7,789 nt of DNA from Anaerolineaceae bacterium (lineage in GTDB: Bacteria; Chloroflexota; Anaerolineae; 4572-78), in NCBI GenBank assembly GCA_024762375.1, contig JANTHQ010000072.1, positions 1-7,789 on the forward strand, in the 5' to 3' direction. The translations under genes were made by a program, and so were the position numbers. Positions 1-6,508 of this stretch are shown piece by piece. The stretch's first letter is position 1; each line of letters opens with the position of its first letter. The notes below the pieces were generated by a model. The model saw only the letters and a list, made by a program, of their open reading frames with translations. It was not told the DNA's origin and made no database searches.

Positions 1-94
1 CCACGCCAAAAATAGTTGCATCGGTGGCGCGGGTCAAATGACCGGCCAGATAACTGCCGGCAAAACCGGTAATACCCGTGATTAAAATTCGCAC
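1..94 (-). CDS. NAD(P)-dependent epimerase/dehydratase, N-terminus only (extended SDR family; GDP-mannose 4,6-dehydratase-like)
   Basis: Only the first 31 codons are in the window; the gene runs off the left edge on the minus strand. The peptide begins MRILITGITGFAGSYLAGHL, a beta strand followed by the TGxxGFxGS glycine-rich loop of a Rossmann fold. This is the usual N-terminal signature of extended short-chain dehydrogenases acting on nucleotide sugars, such as GDP-mannose 4,6-dehydratase or UDP-glucose 4-epimerase. The exact substrate cannot be told from this fragment. The start is GTG at 94, chosen because a strong Shine-Dalgarno GGGAGG (minus strand, 106-101) lies 6 bases upstream and the Rossmann motif begins directly after the start. 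A minus-strand promoter at 121-149 would give a leader of about 20 bases. The gene is divergent from the dcw operon and probably unrelated to it in regulation. Confidence 0.85.
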   Translation of the reverse strand, partial: MRILITGITGFAGSYLAGHLTRATDATIFGV

Positions 95-120
95 CGAAAA
101 CCTCCCTGTTTTACAAACGC

Positions 121-149
121 ATTATAAACAACATCAGCGCATCTCACAA
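121..149 (-). promoter_or_regulatory. Predicted sigma-70-type promoter for the divergent epimerase gene
   Basis: On the minus strand a perfect TATAAT (126-121) is preceded by a 17-base spacer and TTGTGA (149-144), a 4 of 6 match to the -35 consensus. The expected transcription start near 114 leaves a leader of about 20 bases with the Shine-Dalgarno GGGAGG and the GTG start at 94. Element quality, spacing and position agree, but no experimental start site is known. Confidence 0.65.
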
Positions 150-341
150 TTTTGGCAAAGAAAAGAGGGTGGATGTTAAGTGACACAGTAAAGACCGAAA
201 TACATTGAGCGAATTCTCGAAAACTTTCCACAATTTACGCGCCAATTTGCCCGCCGGAGAACAAAACAGGTGGGAGAAACAAAGATTCTAACCGTGTTCA
301 CATGAAGATATAGTACCTGCGTACCACAACCTTAAAACAAC

Positions 342-370
342 TTGCCAATTTAGGTGAAATGGAGTATAAT
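342..370 (+). promoter_or_regulatory. Predicted sigma-70-type promoter of the dcw operon (PmraZ)
   Basis: TTGCCA at 342-347 matches the -35 consensus at 5 of 6 bases. It is followed by a 17-base spacer and a perfect TATAAT at 365-370. Transcription would start near 376-378, giving mraZ a leader of about 80 bases. The MraZ-type repeats begin at 371, the base after the -10 element, so a bound repressor would cover the start site. This is the only strong plus-strand promoter I see ahead of the tightly packed genes, so it probably drives the whole cluster. Confidence 0.8.
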
Positions 371-410
371 GTGTGAAATTGTGGTAAAAAGTGGGGGAAA
401 GTGGGGCATC
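371..410 (+). promoter_or_regulatory. MraZ operator: four 10-bp direct repeats
   Basis: Four consecutive 10-base units start at 371, 381, 391 and 401: GTGTGAAATT, GTGGTAAAAA, GTGGGGGAAA and GTGGGGCATC. The shared core is GTGGG or GTGGT, with GTGTG in the first unit, followed by an A-rich spacer in the first three. In E. coli, MraZ binds TGGGN direct repeats separated by 5 bases, also a 10-base period, and in mollicutes it binds AAAGTGG-type repeats ahead of mraZ. Pattern, period and position just after the -10 box all fit. The array lies over the predicted transcription start, which suggests autorepression; activation, as reported in some mollicutes, cannot be excluded from sequence. Confidence 0.85.
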
Positions 411-459
411 GAACGTATGTTCTATGAATTATATCCCCCGCAGTGGAGCACAGCGAACA

Positions 460-903
460 ATGTCATCGGCAGAATTTACCGGACAATACACCCACAACCT
501 AGATACAAAAGACCGATTGACGATTCCCGCGGCGTTTAAAGAGCAATTTCGCACGGGTTTGGTGCTGTCTCCCGGTGTGGACGGCTGCGTGTGGGTGTAC
601 ACCCCCGAATCGTGGAAGCAATTTGCCGAGCGGCTGAACGCACTCCCCAATGATAAAGACGGACGAATGCTGAAGCGCCGTTTTTTTAACAACACCGTTA
701 CCGACACACTCGATAAGAGTGGGCGGGTAACAATACCCAATCATCTAAAGCAGCACGCCAACCTCACCAAGACGGTGGTGGTGGCGGGAAGTTACGACAA
801 GCTGGAAATCTGGGCGGCCGAAGCATGGTCGGCAATGGGCGCAGATGACCCGCAAACTTTTGACGACGCATACGACCTCGCCGCAGAAAAGGGCTTGTTG
901 TAG
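460..903 (+). CDS. mraZ: Transcriptional regulator MraZ
   Basis: This is a DNA-binding protein of the AbrB-like fold that forms ring oligomers and regulates the dcw operon. The 147-residue product is of normal length. It has the two tandem half-domains of the family, each with the DxxxR signature: D15-T-K-D-R19 followed by LTIPAAF, and D85-K-S-G-R89 followed by VTIP. The start at ATG 460 (MSSAEFTGQYTHNLD) is chosen because family members begin a few residues before the first strand. A GGAG at 445-448 lies 11 bases upstream, a slightly long spacing. A longer in-frame version could start at ATG 424 (12 extra residues). GTG 391 lies inside the operator repeats and is unlikely. It is the first gene of the operon, and its stop TAG abuts the rsmH start. 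Its own predicted binding sites are at 371-410. Confidence 0.95.
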   Translation: MSSAEFTGQYTHNLDTKDRLTIPAAFKEQFRTGLVLSPGVDGCVWVYTPESWKQFAERLNALPNDKDGRMLKRRFFNNTVTDTLDKSGRVTIPNHLKQHANLTKTVVVAGSYDKLEIWAAEAWSAMGADDPQTFDDAYDLAAEKGLL

Positions 904-1830
904 ATGACCGAACCGCATCAACCGGTTTTAAAAAACGAGGTTTTGCAATACTTGAACCTCCATTCTGGCGACCGAATCATCGATTGCACGCTCGGCGCGG
1001 GGGGGCACGCCGCCGTCATTTTGGCAGCAACGGCTCCCGACGGCATGCTACTGGGGCTGGATGTTGACCCCACAGCACTGACACTCGCCAGCCAACGGCT
1101 CCAACCGTTTGGCGACCGGGTGATCACCCGCCAAGCACGATTCGATGCGGTGGCAACCACTGCCCAGGGGCTGTCTTTCTTTCCCGTGAACGGGATTCTC
1201 GCCGACCTGGGCGTTTCATCCATGCAGATAGATACCGCAACACGCGGGTTTTCCTTTAACAAAGATGGTCCACTCGATATGCGAATGGGACCGTCGGCAA
1301 CGCAATCAGCAGCAGATTTAGTCAACACACTATCCGAAAAAGCGCTTGCCGACATTATATACCGTTATGGCGAAGAACGAAAAAGCCGGCGCATCGCACG
1401 GGCAATCGTTCAATCTCGCCCGCTAACGAGTACGATGCAACTGGCCGACGTGGTGCGTCGCGCAGTGGGTGGCGGCAAACGGTGGAAAATCCATCCCGCC
1501 ACCCGAACATTTCAAGCACTGCGCATCGCTGTGAATGACGAACTGGGCGCGCTGGAGCGATTTTTGCCGCAAGCGATTTCGCTGCTGGCTCCCGACGGCA
1601 GGTTGGCGGTCATCAGTTTTCACTCGCTGGAAGACCGAATCGTCAAACAGTTTTTCAAACAAGAAGCCAGCGATTGCATTTGCCCACCGGAACAGCCGGT
1701 ATGCACTTGCCATCATCGGGCTACTGTAACCATCATCACCAAAAAACCGGTGATTGCATCGCCGGAAGAACAAGCCCGTAACCCGCGGGCACGGAGCGCA
1801 AAATTGCGCGTGGCAGAAAAAAAAGGATAA
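904..1830 (+). CDS. rsmH: 16S rRNA (cytosine(1402)-N4)-methyltransferase RsmH
   Basis: RsmH (formerly MraW) methylates N4 of C1402 in the 16S rRNA decoding centre, using S-adenosylmethionine, in the cytoplasm. The 308-residue protein has the usual length. Visible motifs are the SAM-binding loop D27-C-T-L-G-A-G-G-H35, GLDVDP (51-56), DLGVSS (101-106), RGFSF (114-118), YGEERKSRRIARAI (155-168), HPATRTFQALRIAVN (197-211) and VISFHSLEDRIVK (236-248). The family's cysteine cluster is present at C258, C260, C267 and C269, as is the C-terminal NPRARSAKLR. The ATG follows the mraZ stop codon directly (TAGATG), with an AAAAGGG 10 bases upstream lying inside mraZ, so translation is probably coupled. 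The start also fits the family N-terminus (HQPVLKNEVL). No key residue appears to be missing. Confidence 0.97.
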   Translation: MTEPHQPVLKNEVLQYLNLHSGDRIIDCTLGAGGHAAVILAATAPDGMLLGLDVDPTALTLASQRLQPFGDRVITRQARFDAVATTAQGLSFFPVNGILADLGVSSMQIDTATRGFSFNKDGPLDMRMGPSATQSAADLVNTLSEKALADIIYRYGEERKSRRIARAIVQSRPLTSTMQLADVVRRAVGGGKRWKIHPATRTFQALRIAVNDELGALERFLPQAISLLAPDGRLAVISFHSLEDRIVKQFFKQEASDCICPPEQPVCTCHHRATVTIITKKPVIASPEEQARNPRARSAKLRVAEKKG

Positions 1831-1834
1831 ACCG

Positions 1835-2290
1835 ATGTCCAGTCAATCCATTAGCTTTAAACCGACAACCGTAATCAAAAATATTTCGTGGGGATTTGAC
1901 GGAAAACGCACCGCATGGCTGATTGCCGGTTTTTTGCTGTTGAGTTTGGTGGGTTGGCTGTATCTGCTGCAAGCCAGTGCGGTAACGTCCGCATCGCTGG
2001 ATGTGAGCACGCTGCGCCAGCAAATCACCGATTTATCGCGGCAAAATGATGTTCTGCGGGCGCGCATTGCCGAGGCCGAAGCGATGGACCGTATTCAAAA
2101 ACGCGCCGCAGAATTGCAATTGGCGCCCACCGCTCCGGCAAATATCGAATATCTGGTCGTGCCGAATCTCCCTCCCATCACGGAAGAATCAACGGTGCCG
2201 AGCGTCGTTGCGCCAGCGCCGAAACAGCTTTCCGAATACCATTGGTACGACCGTTTGATTGATTGGTTCGCGGGTGTGGGACACCGATAA
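1835..2290 (+). CDS. FtsL/DivIC-like septum formation protein
   Basis: This is a 151-residue bitopic membrane protein in the position where ftsL lies in most dcw clusters. It has a short basic cytoplasmic N-terminus, one membrane segment at about residues 26-47 (AWLIAGFLLLSLVGWLYLL), then an extracellular coiled coil at about 55-95 with regularly spaced Leu/Ile (STLRQQITDLSRQNDVLRARI). This is the architecture of FtsL and DivIC, which recruit and activate the septal wall synthases. The sequence itself is poorly conserved in this family, so the call rests on architecture plus position. A proline-rich linker and an aromatic tail (EYHWYDRLIDWFAG, about 134-147) extend beyond the usual FtsL length. 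The start ATG 1835 has AAAAGGA 7 bases upstream; the longer frame from 1754 would overlap rsmH by more than 70 bases and add a non-membrane extension. It begins 4 bases after the rsmH stop. Confidence 0.8.
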   Translation: MSSQSISFKPTTVIKNISWGFDGKRTAWLIAGFLLLSLVGWLYLLQASAVTSASLDVSTLRQQITDLSRQNDVLRARIAEAEAMDRIQKRAAELQLAPTAPANIEYLVVPNLPPITEESTVPSVVAPAPKQLSEYHWYDRLIDWFAGVGHR

Positions 2291-2294
2291 CACT

Positions 2295-4070
2295 ATGATG
2301 GAAGAACGAGCGCCGCATCTGCAGAAAAGAATATTGTTTATTGTAGCCGTTCTGTTCGCGTTGACAACCGTGGTGATGTATAACCTGGTTCGCTGGCAGC
2401 TCATCGCCCCGCAGAGCGGCGATTTGGCGGGCACCGAATGGGTTCCCGCGGCGCGCGGCAGTATTTTCGACAGCACGGGACATCTGCTGGCCACCGACAT
2501 TCCTGAATATGATGTGAAATTCAGCCCAAATGTGGTAACCGACGATATCGAGCGGCAAGCCATCGCCGAACAGATTGCTTCAATATTGCGGATTCCCCGT
2601 GCCCGCGCCCTGCAAATGGTTCGCGGCGACGGGCCAGATGACCATTACGAGCCCATCACCAACCCCGGCGAAGGTGTTTCGCAGGATATCAAACAAGCGT
2701 TGGCAACCATCGACGGGGTGGGGTTCGACATGTATTACGAGCGGGTGTATCCCGAAGGCAGTCTCGCGGCGCAAACGTTGGGGTTCACCATGAACACCGA
2801 CAAAGCATTGGACAACGGATACACCATTCGCACCCATACGGGCAAATATGGCATCGAAGCGGCATACGATAAATTACTGGAAGGTTTTCCGGGATATCAC
2901 AGCCGGTTCAGCTACCTGCCGGAAATCGTCGCCGACCCAACTCAATCGGCAGAACCGATTCCCGGCGCGGATGTTTATCTTACAATCAATCGCACCGCGC
3001 AGAAAATTGTGGAAGACGAACTTGCACAAGCAATCGAACGGTACGGCGCAGAAAGCGGGCGGGTTTTGGTGCTCAACCCGCGCACCGGTGAAATTGTGGC
3101 GCTGGCAGACTATCCGACATTCGATTTGAATGCATACGCCAACATCACCGATTATGCACTTTACAATAACGATGCCGTCAGTGCCATTTACGAACCCGGT
3201 TCGGTTTTTAAGGCGTTCACCATGGCCAGCGCATTGGATGTTCATGCTGTTGGGCCTGCTTCCACCGTAAACGACACCGGTGTCATTCGGATTGGCAACC
3301 GCGATATTTACAACGCCGACCGCCAATCGCATGGCGTGGTGGATATGACCACCGTGCTGGCAAAAAGTTTGAATGTCGGCACGGCTGTTATCGCCGAGCA
3401 AATGGGGCAAGAAACATTCTACCGGTATGTGGATGCCTTCGGCTTTGGAAAGAAAACCGGCGTCGATTTACCCGGCGAAGTTACCGGCGATTTTCCGGCA
3501 CCCGGTACACCGTATTGGTTTAAAGAAGCACACGCTTTCGTTTCTTTCGGACAAGGGATTGCCGCGACGCCATTACAGGTTGTCACCGCATTCGGTGCTA
3601 TCGCCAATCATGGCATGATGATGAAGCCGCATGTGGTCGCCAAAGTGGTGCAGCATCACCCCGAACGCGTTATCGAAATGCCGGCACAAGTGCTGAACCG
3701 ACCCATTTCTGCCGACACCGCCGACATTTTGACCCAAATGCTGGTCAACGCCATCGAACAATCCAATTCCGAAGCGCAGATTGACGGCTACAAAGTTGCG
3801 GGCAAAACCGGCACATCACAGATGGTTTCTCAACAGGCCATTCACAATCCGAACCGGGAAATCAAGTACAGCCAAAACGAAACCATCCATTCATTTGCCG
3901 GTTTCTTCCCGGCGGATGACCCGCAACTGGTTATTTTGGTCATTTTAGACAAACCCACCTTTGGCGAGTGGGGTTCGCACACTGCCGCCCCGACTTTCAG
4001 CCGGATTGGCGCACAGTTGGCACGTATTTTCGACATTCCACCCGATAGCACTTTACTCGCGCAAAGGTAA
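2295..4070 (+). CDS. ftsI: Class B penicillin-binding protein, septal transpeptidase (FtsI/PBP2-like)
   Basis: This is a membrane-anchored D,D-transpeptidase that crosslinks septal peptidoglycan outside the membrane. The 591-residue protein has a short cytoplasmic tail, a membrane anchor at about 12-31, and the class B dimerisation domain beginning with RGSIFDSTG (54-62). The transpeptidase domain follows, from about 225. The three catalytic motifs are S303-V-F-K306, S358-L-N360 and K504-T-G-T-S508; FGQGIAATPLQ (418-428) is another typical block. No PASTA domain follows: the protein ends about 80 residues after the KTGT motif. The start is ATG 2295, with ATG 2298 directly after it. The upstream TTG 2259 would overlap the ftsL-like gene and add only a polar tail. 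The gap from the preceding stop is 4 bases and no good Shine-Dalgarno is seen, so coupled translation is likely. Confidence 0.95.
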   Translation: MMEERAPHLQKRILFIVAVLFALTTVVMYNLVRWQLIAPQSGDLAGTEWVPAARGSIFDSTGHLLATDIPEYDVKFSPNVVTDDIERQAIAEQIASILRIPRARALQMVRGDGPDDHYEPITNPGEGVSQDIKQALATIDGVGFDMYYERVYPEGSLAAQTLGFTMNTDKALDNGYTIRTHTGKYGIEAAYDKLLEGFPGYHSRFSYLPEIVADPTQSAEPIPGADVYLTINRTAQKIVEDELAQAIERYGAESGRVLVLNPRTGEIVALADYPTFDLNAYANITDYALYNNDAVSAIYEPGSVFKAFTMASALDVHAVGPASTVNDTGVIRIGNRDIYNADRQSHGVVDMTTVLAKSLNVGTAVIAEQMGQETFYRYVDAFGFGKKTGVDLPGEVTGDFPAPGTPYWFKEAHAFVSFGQGIAATPLQVVTAFGAIANHGMMMKPHVVAKVVQHHPERVIEMPAQVLNRPISADTADILTQMLVNAIEQSNSEAQIDGYKVAGKTGTSQMVSQQAIHNPNREIKYSQNETIHSFAGFFPADDPQLVILVILDKPTFGEWGSHTAAPTFSRIGAQLARIFDIPPDSTLLAQR

Positions 4071-4073
4071 ACC

Positions 4074-5507
4074 ATGACAACCGGGCTTACGCTGGCAGAT
4101 GTGCTTTCCGCATTAACCGGACTGCACACCGACACCGCAACCGAATATCCCATCAGCACAGTGACGATTGACTCTCGCAATTGCGAACCGGGTGCGCTAT
4201 TCGTCGCGCTGCCGGGCGAAAACGCTGACGGACATAATTTTGTGGCACAGGCTTTCGCGGCAGGCGCCATCGCGGCCATCACCGACCGCCCCGTGGATGT
4301 CGATTGCACCGTCATTTCCGCCGAAAACCCGCAATTGCCCGCCGACTGGCATCCACCGCTCTGTATCCGGGTAGAAAACAGTCTGCGCGGGCTGCAAAAA
4401 CTGGCCACCGACTGGCGTGCCCGTTTTTCGCCGCAGGTCATCGGCATTACCGGCAGTGTGGGCAAAACCAGCACCAAAGAATTAACCGCGTTGGTTCTGG
4501 CACAGAAATTCAACGTGCTGAAGAACGTAGGCAACCTTAACAACGAAATAGGCTTACCGCTAACCTTGCTGCAACTGAACGAATCGCATGAGCAGGTAGT
4601 GCTGGAAATGGGCATGTATGATATCGGCGAAATTGAAACACTGTGCCGCATCGCTCGTCCGCACATCGGGGTCGTTACCAATGTGGGGCCCAGTCATCTG
4701 GCACGACTCGGCTCGTTGGAACGGATTGCCGCCGCCAAACAGGAATTGGTGGCCTCGCTCCCCGCCGATGGCATCGCCATTTTAAATATTGATGACCCGC
4801 TGGTTATGGCAATGGCAGCGCACACGCGCGCCCGCGTTTTCACCTACGGGCTTTCGCCCGAAGCCGATTTGTGGGCAGACCAAATCAACAGCGAAGGGCT
4901 GGAAGGGGTACGATTTGTGCTCCATCACGGCGATGAAACCATCCATGTAAAAGTGCCGTTGCTGGGCAGACACAGTGTTCACACCGCACTGCGCGCCGCC
5001 GCTGTCGGGCTGTCTCAGGGTTTGCACTGGGGCGAAATTGTCGCCGGGTTGCAAAACCGAAACGCCCAACTGCGGCTGGTCGCCATTCCGGGGCCGCATG
5101 ACTCCATAATTCTGGATGACACCTACAATGCCAGCCCCGATTCGACCATCGCCGCGCTGAATCTGTTGCACGAACTGACCGCGCCGCGCAAAATTGCCGT
5201 GCTCGGTTATATGGCAGAGTTGGGCGCATACGAAGAGGAAGGGCATCGAAAAGTGGGTTGCCGCGCCGCCGACACCGTGGATATTCTGATTGCGGTCGGT
5301 CGCCGCGCCGAAACGGTCGCCACCGAAGCCATCGCCTGCGGATTGGATGAATCGCGTGTGCATGTGATGCCGTCCACCCAAGCCGCACTCGATTTTCTGC
5401 AGAAAATCACCGCCGCCGGCGACACCATTTTGGTGAAAGGTTCGCGTTCCATGGCGATGGAAACCATCGTGGACGGGTTGACCGCCGCGGCAGGGGGCGA
5501 AGGCTGA
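4074..5507 (+). CDS. murF: UDP-N-acetylmuramoyl-tripeptide--D-alanyl-D-alanine ligase MurF
   Basis: MurF adds D-Ala-D-Ala to UDP-MurNAc-tripeptide using ATP, the last cytoplasmic step of the pentapeptide precursor. The 477-residue length is normal. The N-terminal Mur domain shows IDSRNCEPGALFVALPG (32-48). The central ATPase domain has the P-loop G127-SVGKTS133, followed by KEL and the MurF-type block NVGNLNNEIGLPLTLL (151-166), which separates it from MurE (TGTNGKT). The C-terminal domain has LDDTYNASPDS (348-358) and VKGSRSMAMETIV (454-466). One deviation: the usual LGDMxELG reads LGYMAELG (377-384), with Tyr in place of Asp. The start ATG 4074 lies 3 bases after the ftsI stop, with AAAGG inside the end of ftsI. 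It overlaps mraY by one base. murE is not next to it. Confidence 0.96.
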   Translation: MTTGLTLADVLSALTGLHTDTATEYPISTVTIDSRNCEPGALFVALPGENADGHNFVAQAFAAGAIAAITDRPVDVDCTVISAENPQLPADWHPPLCIRVENSLRGLQKLATDWRARFSPQVIGITGSVGKTSTKELTALVLAQKFNVLKNVGNLNNEIGLPLTLLQLNESHEQVVLEMGMYDIGEIETLCRIARPHIGVVTNVGPSHLARLGSLERIAAAKQELVASLPADGIAILNIDDPLVMAMAAHTRARVFTYGLSPEADLWADQINSEGLEGVRFVLHHGDETIHVKVPLLGRHSVHTALRAAAVGLSQGLHWGEIVAGLQNRNAQLRLVAIPGPHDSIILDDTYNASPDSTIAALNLLHELTAPRKIAVLGYMAELGAYEEEGHRKVGCRAADTVDILIAVGRRAETVATEAIACGLDESRVHVMPSTQAALDFLQKITAAGDTILVKGSRSMAMETIVDGLTAAAGGEG

Positions 5508-6493
5508 TGGCATATTCGCTCACACTCGGAACCATCTCGTTTCTGCTGGCGGTTATCTGGGGCACACCGCTCATCAGTTGGCTGAAACGGCTCAAAATCG
5601 GGCAGCAAATTCGGGTGGAAGGTCCCACCACCCATCAGGTGAAAGCCGGCACGCCCACCATGGGCGGCTTGCTCATCATCATTCCGGTACTGCTCATCAC
5701 CGGCGTGCTGAATATCGCCAACTGGCTGGGGTTCAATCTCATCGGGAAATCCATTTTGGTGCCGATGGGCATTATGGCGAGTTTCGCTGTGCTGGGCGTG
5801 ATTGACGATTTGGAAACCGTGCGCGGGCCCGTGCGCGGGTTGACAGCCCGCACAAAATTCACGGCGCAACTGGTGCTGGCAACCATCGCCACGCTGGTCA
5901 TGTCACTGGGCGATTTTCAATTTGCCAATGCCGTCGCCGTGCCGGGAATTTCGCATCCGGTGGATATCAGCCCGCTGATATGGATTCCGGTGGGCGTGTT
6001 CATCATTTTGGCAACCAGCAACGCCGTCAATCTGACCGACGGGCTGGACGGGCTGGCAGGCAGTATCGCCGCTGTGACATTTGTGGCATACGGAATCATC
6101 GCTTTTTTGCAAGGGCAGTTGTGGCTGGTGGCATTCACATTCACCGTTACCGGCGCGATTTTCGCCTTTTTATGGTACAACGCCTACCCTGCCCAACTTT
6201 TTATGGGCGAGGTCGGTTCCGGCACACTCGGCGCGACACTGGCTGTGGTGGCACTGATGAGCGGTCAATGGCTGCTTTTGCCGGTCATCGCCTTCGTTTT
6301 TCTCGCCGAAACGGTTTCGGTAATTTTGCAGGTAGGCTATTTCAAACTGACCAAAGGCAAACGGCTCTTTAAAATGAGTCCGCTGCACAACCATTTCGAA
6401 CTTTCGGGTTGGTCAGAAACACAGGTCACGCAACGATTGTGGCTCATCGCAATTTTGTCAGCAATGCTGGGCATCGCCCTGGCACTGAAATAA
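5507..6493 (+). CDS. mraY: Phospho-N-acetylmuramoyl-pentapeptide-transferase MraY
   Basis: MraY transfers phospho-MurNAc-pentapeptide from UDP to undecaprenyl phosphate, making lipid I on the inner face of the membrane; it needs Mg2+. The 328-residue protein is of usual length and rich in membrane segments (about ten by eye). Family motifs are GQQIRVEGP (32-40), KAGTPTMGGL (46-55), the catalytic Asp pair D100-D101 in GVIDD, NAVNLTDGLDGLAG (172-185), FMGEVGS (232-238) and the C-terminal SPLHNHFELSGWSE (291-304). Two residues differ from the common pattern: Glu235 stands where FMGD has the third conserved Asp (E. coli D267), and Asn295 is in the middle of the usual His-His-His. The rest of the sequence looks intact, so I expect a working enzyme. 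The start overlaps the murF stop (TGATG), a classic coupling arrangement. Confidence 0.96.
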   Translation: MAYSLTLGTISFLLAVIWGTPLISWLKRLKIGQQIRVEGPTTHQVKAGTPTMGGLLIIIPVLLITGVLNIANWLGFNLIGKSILVPMGIMASFAVLGVIDDLETVRGPVRGLTARTKFTAQLVLATIATLVMSLGDFQFANAVAVPGISHPVDISPLIWIPVGVFIILATSNAVNLTDGLDGLAGSIAAVTFVAYGIIAFLQGQLWLVAFTFTVTGAIFAFLWYNAYPAQLFMGEVGSGTLGATLAVVALMSGQWLLLPVIAFVFLAETVSVILQVGYFKLTKGKRLFKMSPLHNHFELSGWSETQVTQRLWLIAILSAMLGIALALK

Positions 6494-6494
6494 A

Positions 6495-6508
6495 GCGGGA
6501 TATCCCGC
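6495..6508. repeat. Perfect 14-bp palindrome downstream of mraY
   Basis: GCGGGATATCCCGC begins two bases after the mraY stop codon. As RNA it can form a 5-bp GC stem with an ATAT loop; as DNA it could be a dimer-binding site. A T-rich stretch (6526-6540) follows only about 18 bases later, so it is not a standard intrinsic terminator. It may protect the upstream mRNA end or reduce read-through into the last two genes. The function is inferred. Confidence 0.55.

Larger units (their letters stand above)
95..459. other. Divergent intergenic regulatory region
   Basis: This stretch of 365 bases between the divergent epimerase gene and mraZ is more AT-rich than the genes around it and holds no convincing coding sequence. 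It contains a minus-strand promoter (121-149), a plus-strand promoter (342-370) and a four-copy 10-bp direct repeat (371-410) fitting a MraZ operator. The word CAATTT occurs four times (147, 231, 243, 346), which may only reflect base composition. A GTG at 391 and an ATG at 424 are in frame with mraZ, but the GTG lies inside the operator. An ATG at 417 opens a 40-codon out-of-frame reading frame ending at 539. It resembles nothing and overlaps the mraZ start, so it is not called. Confidence 0.8.

Noticed and set aside
417..539. Possible 40-codon upstream open frame overlapping the mraZ start
   Set aside because: It has an ATG in the leader but no protein resemblance, and its second half is just mraZ read out of frame. 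Regulatory translation cannot be excluded but nothing supports it.
3842..4681. Open frame of 279 codons on the minus strand across the ftsI-murF joint
   Set aside because: It is Ser/Cys-rich, has no recognisable motif, and is antisense to two clear genes.
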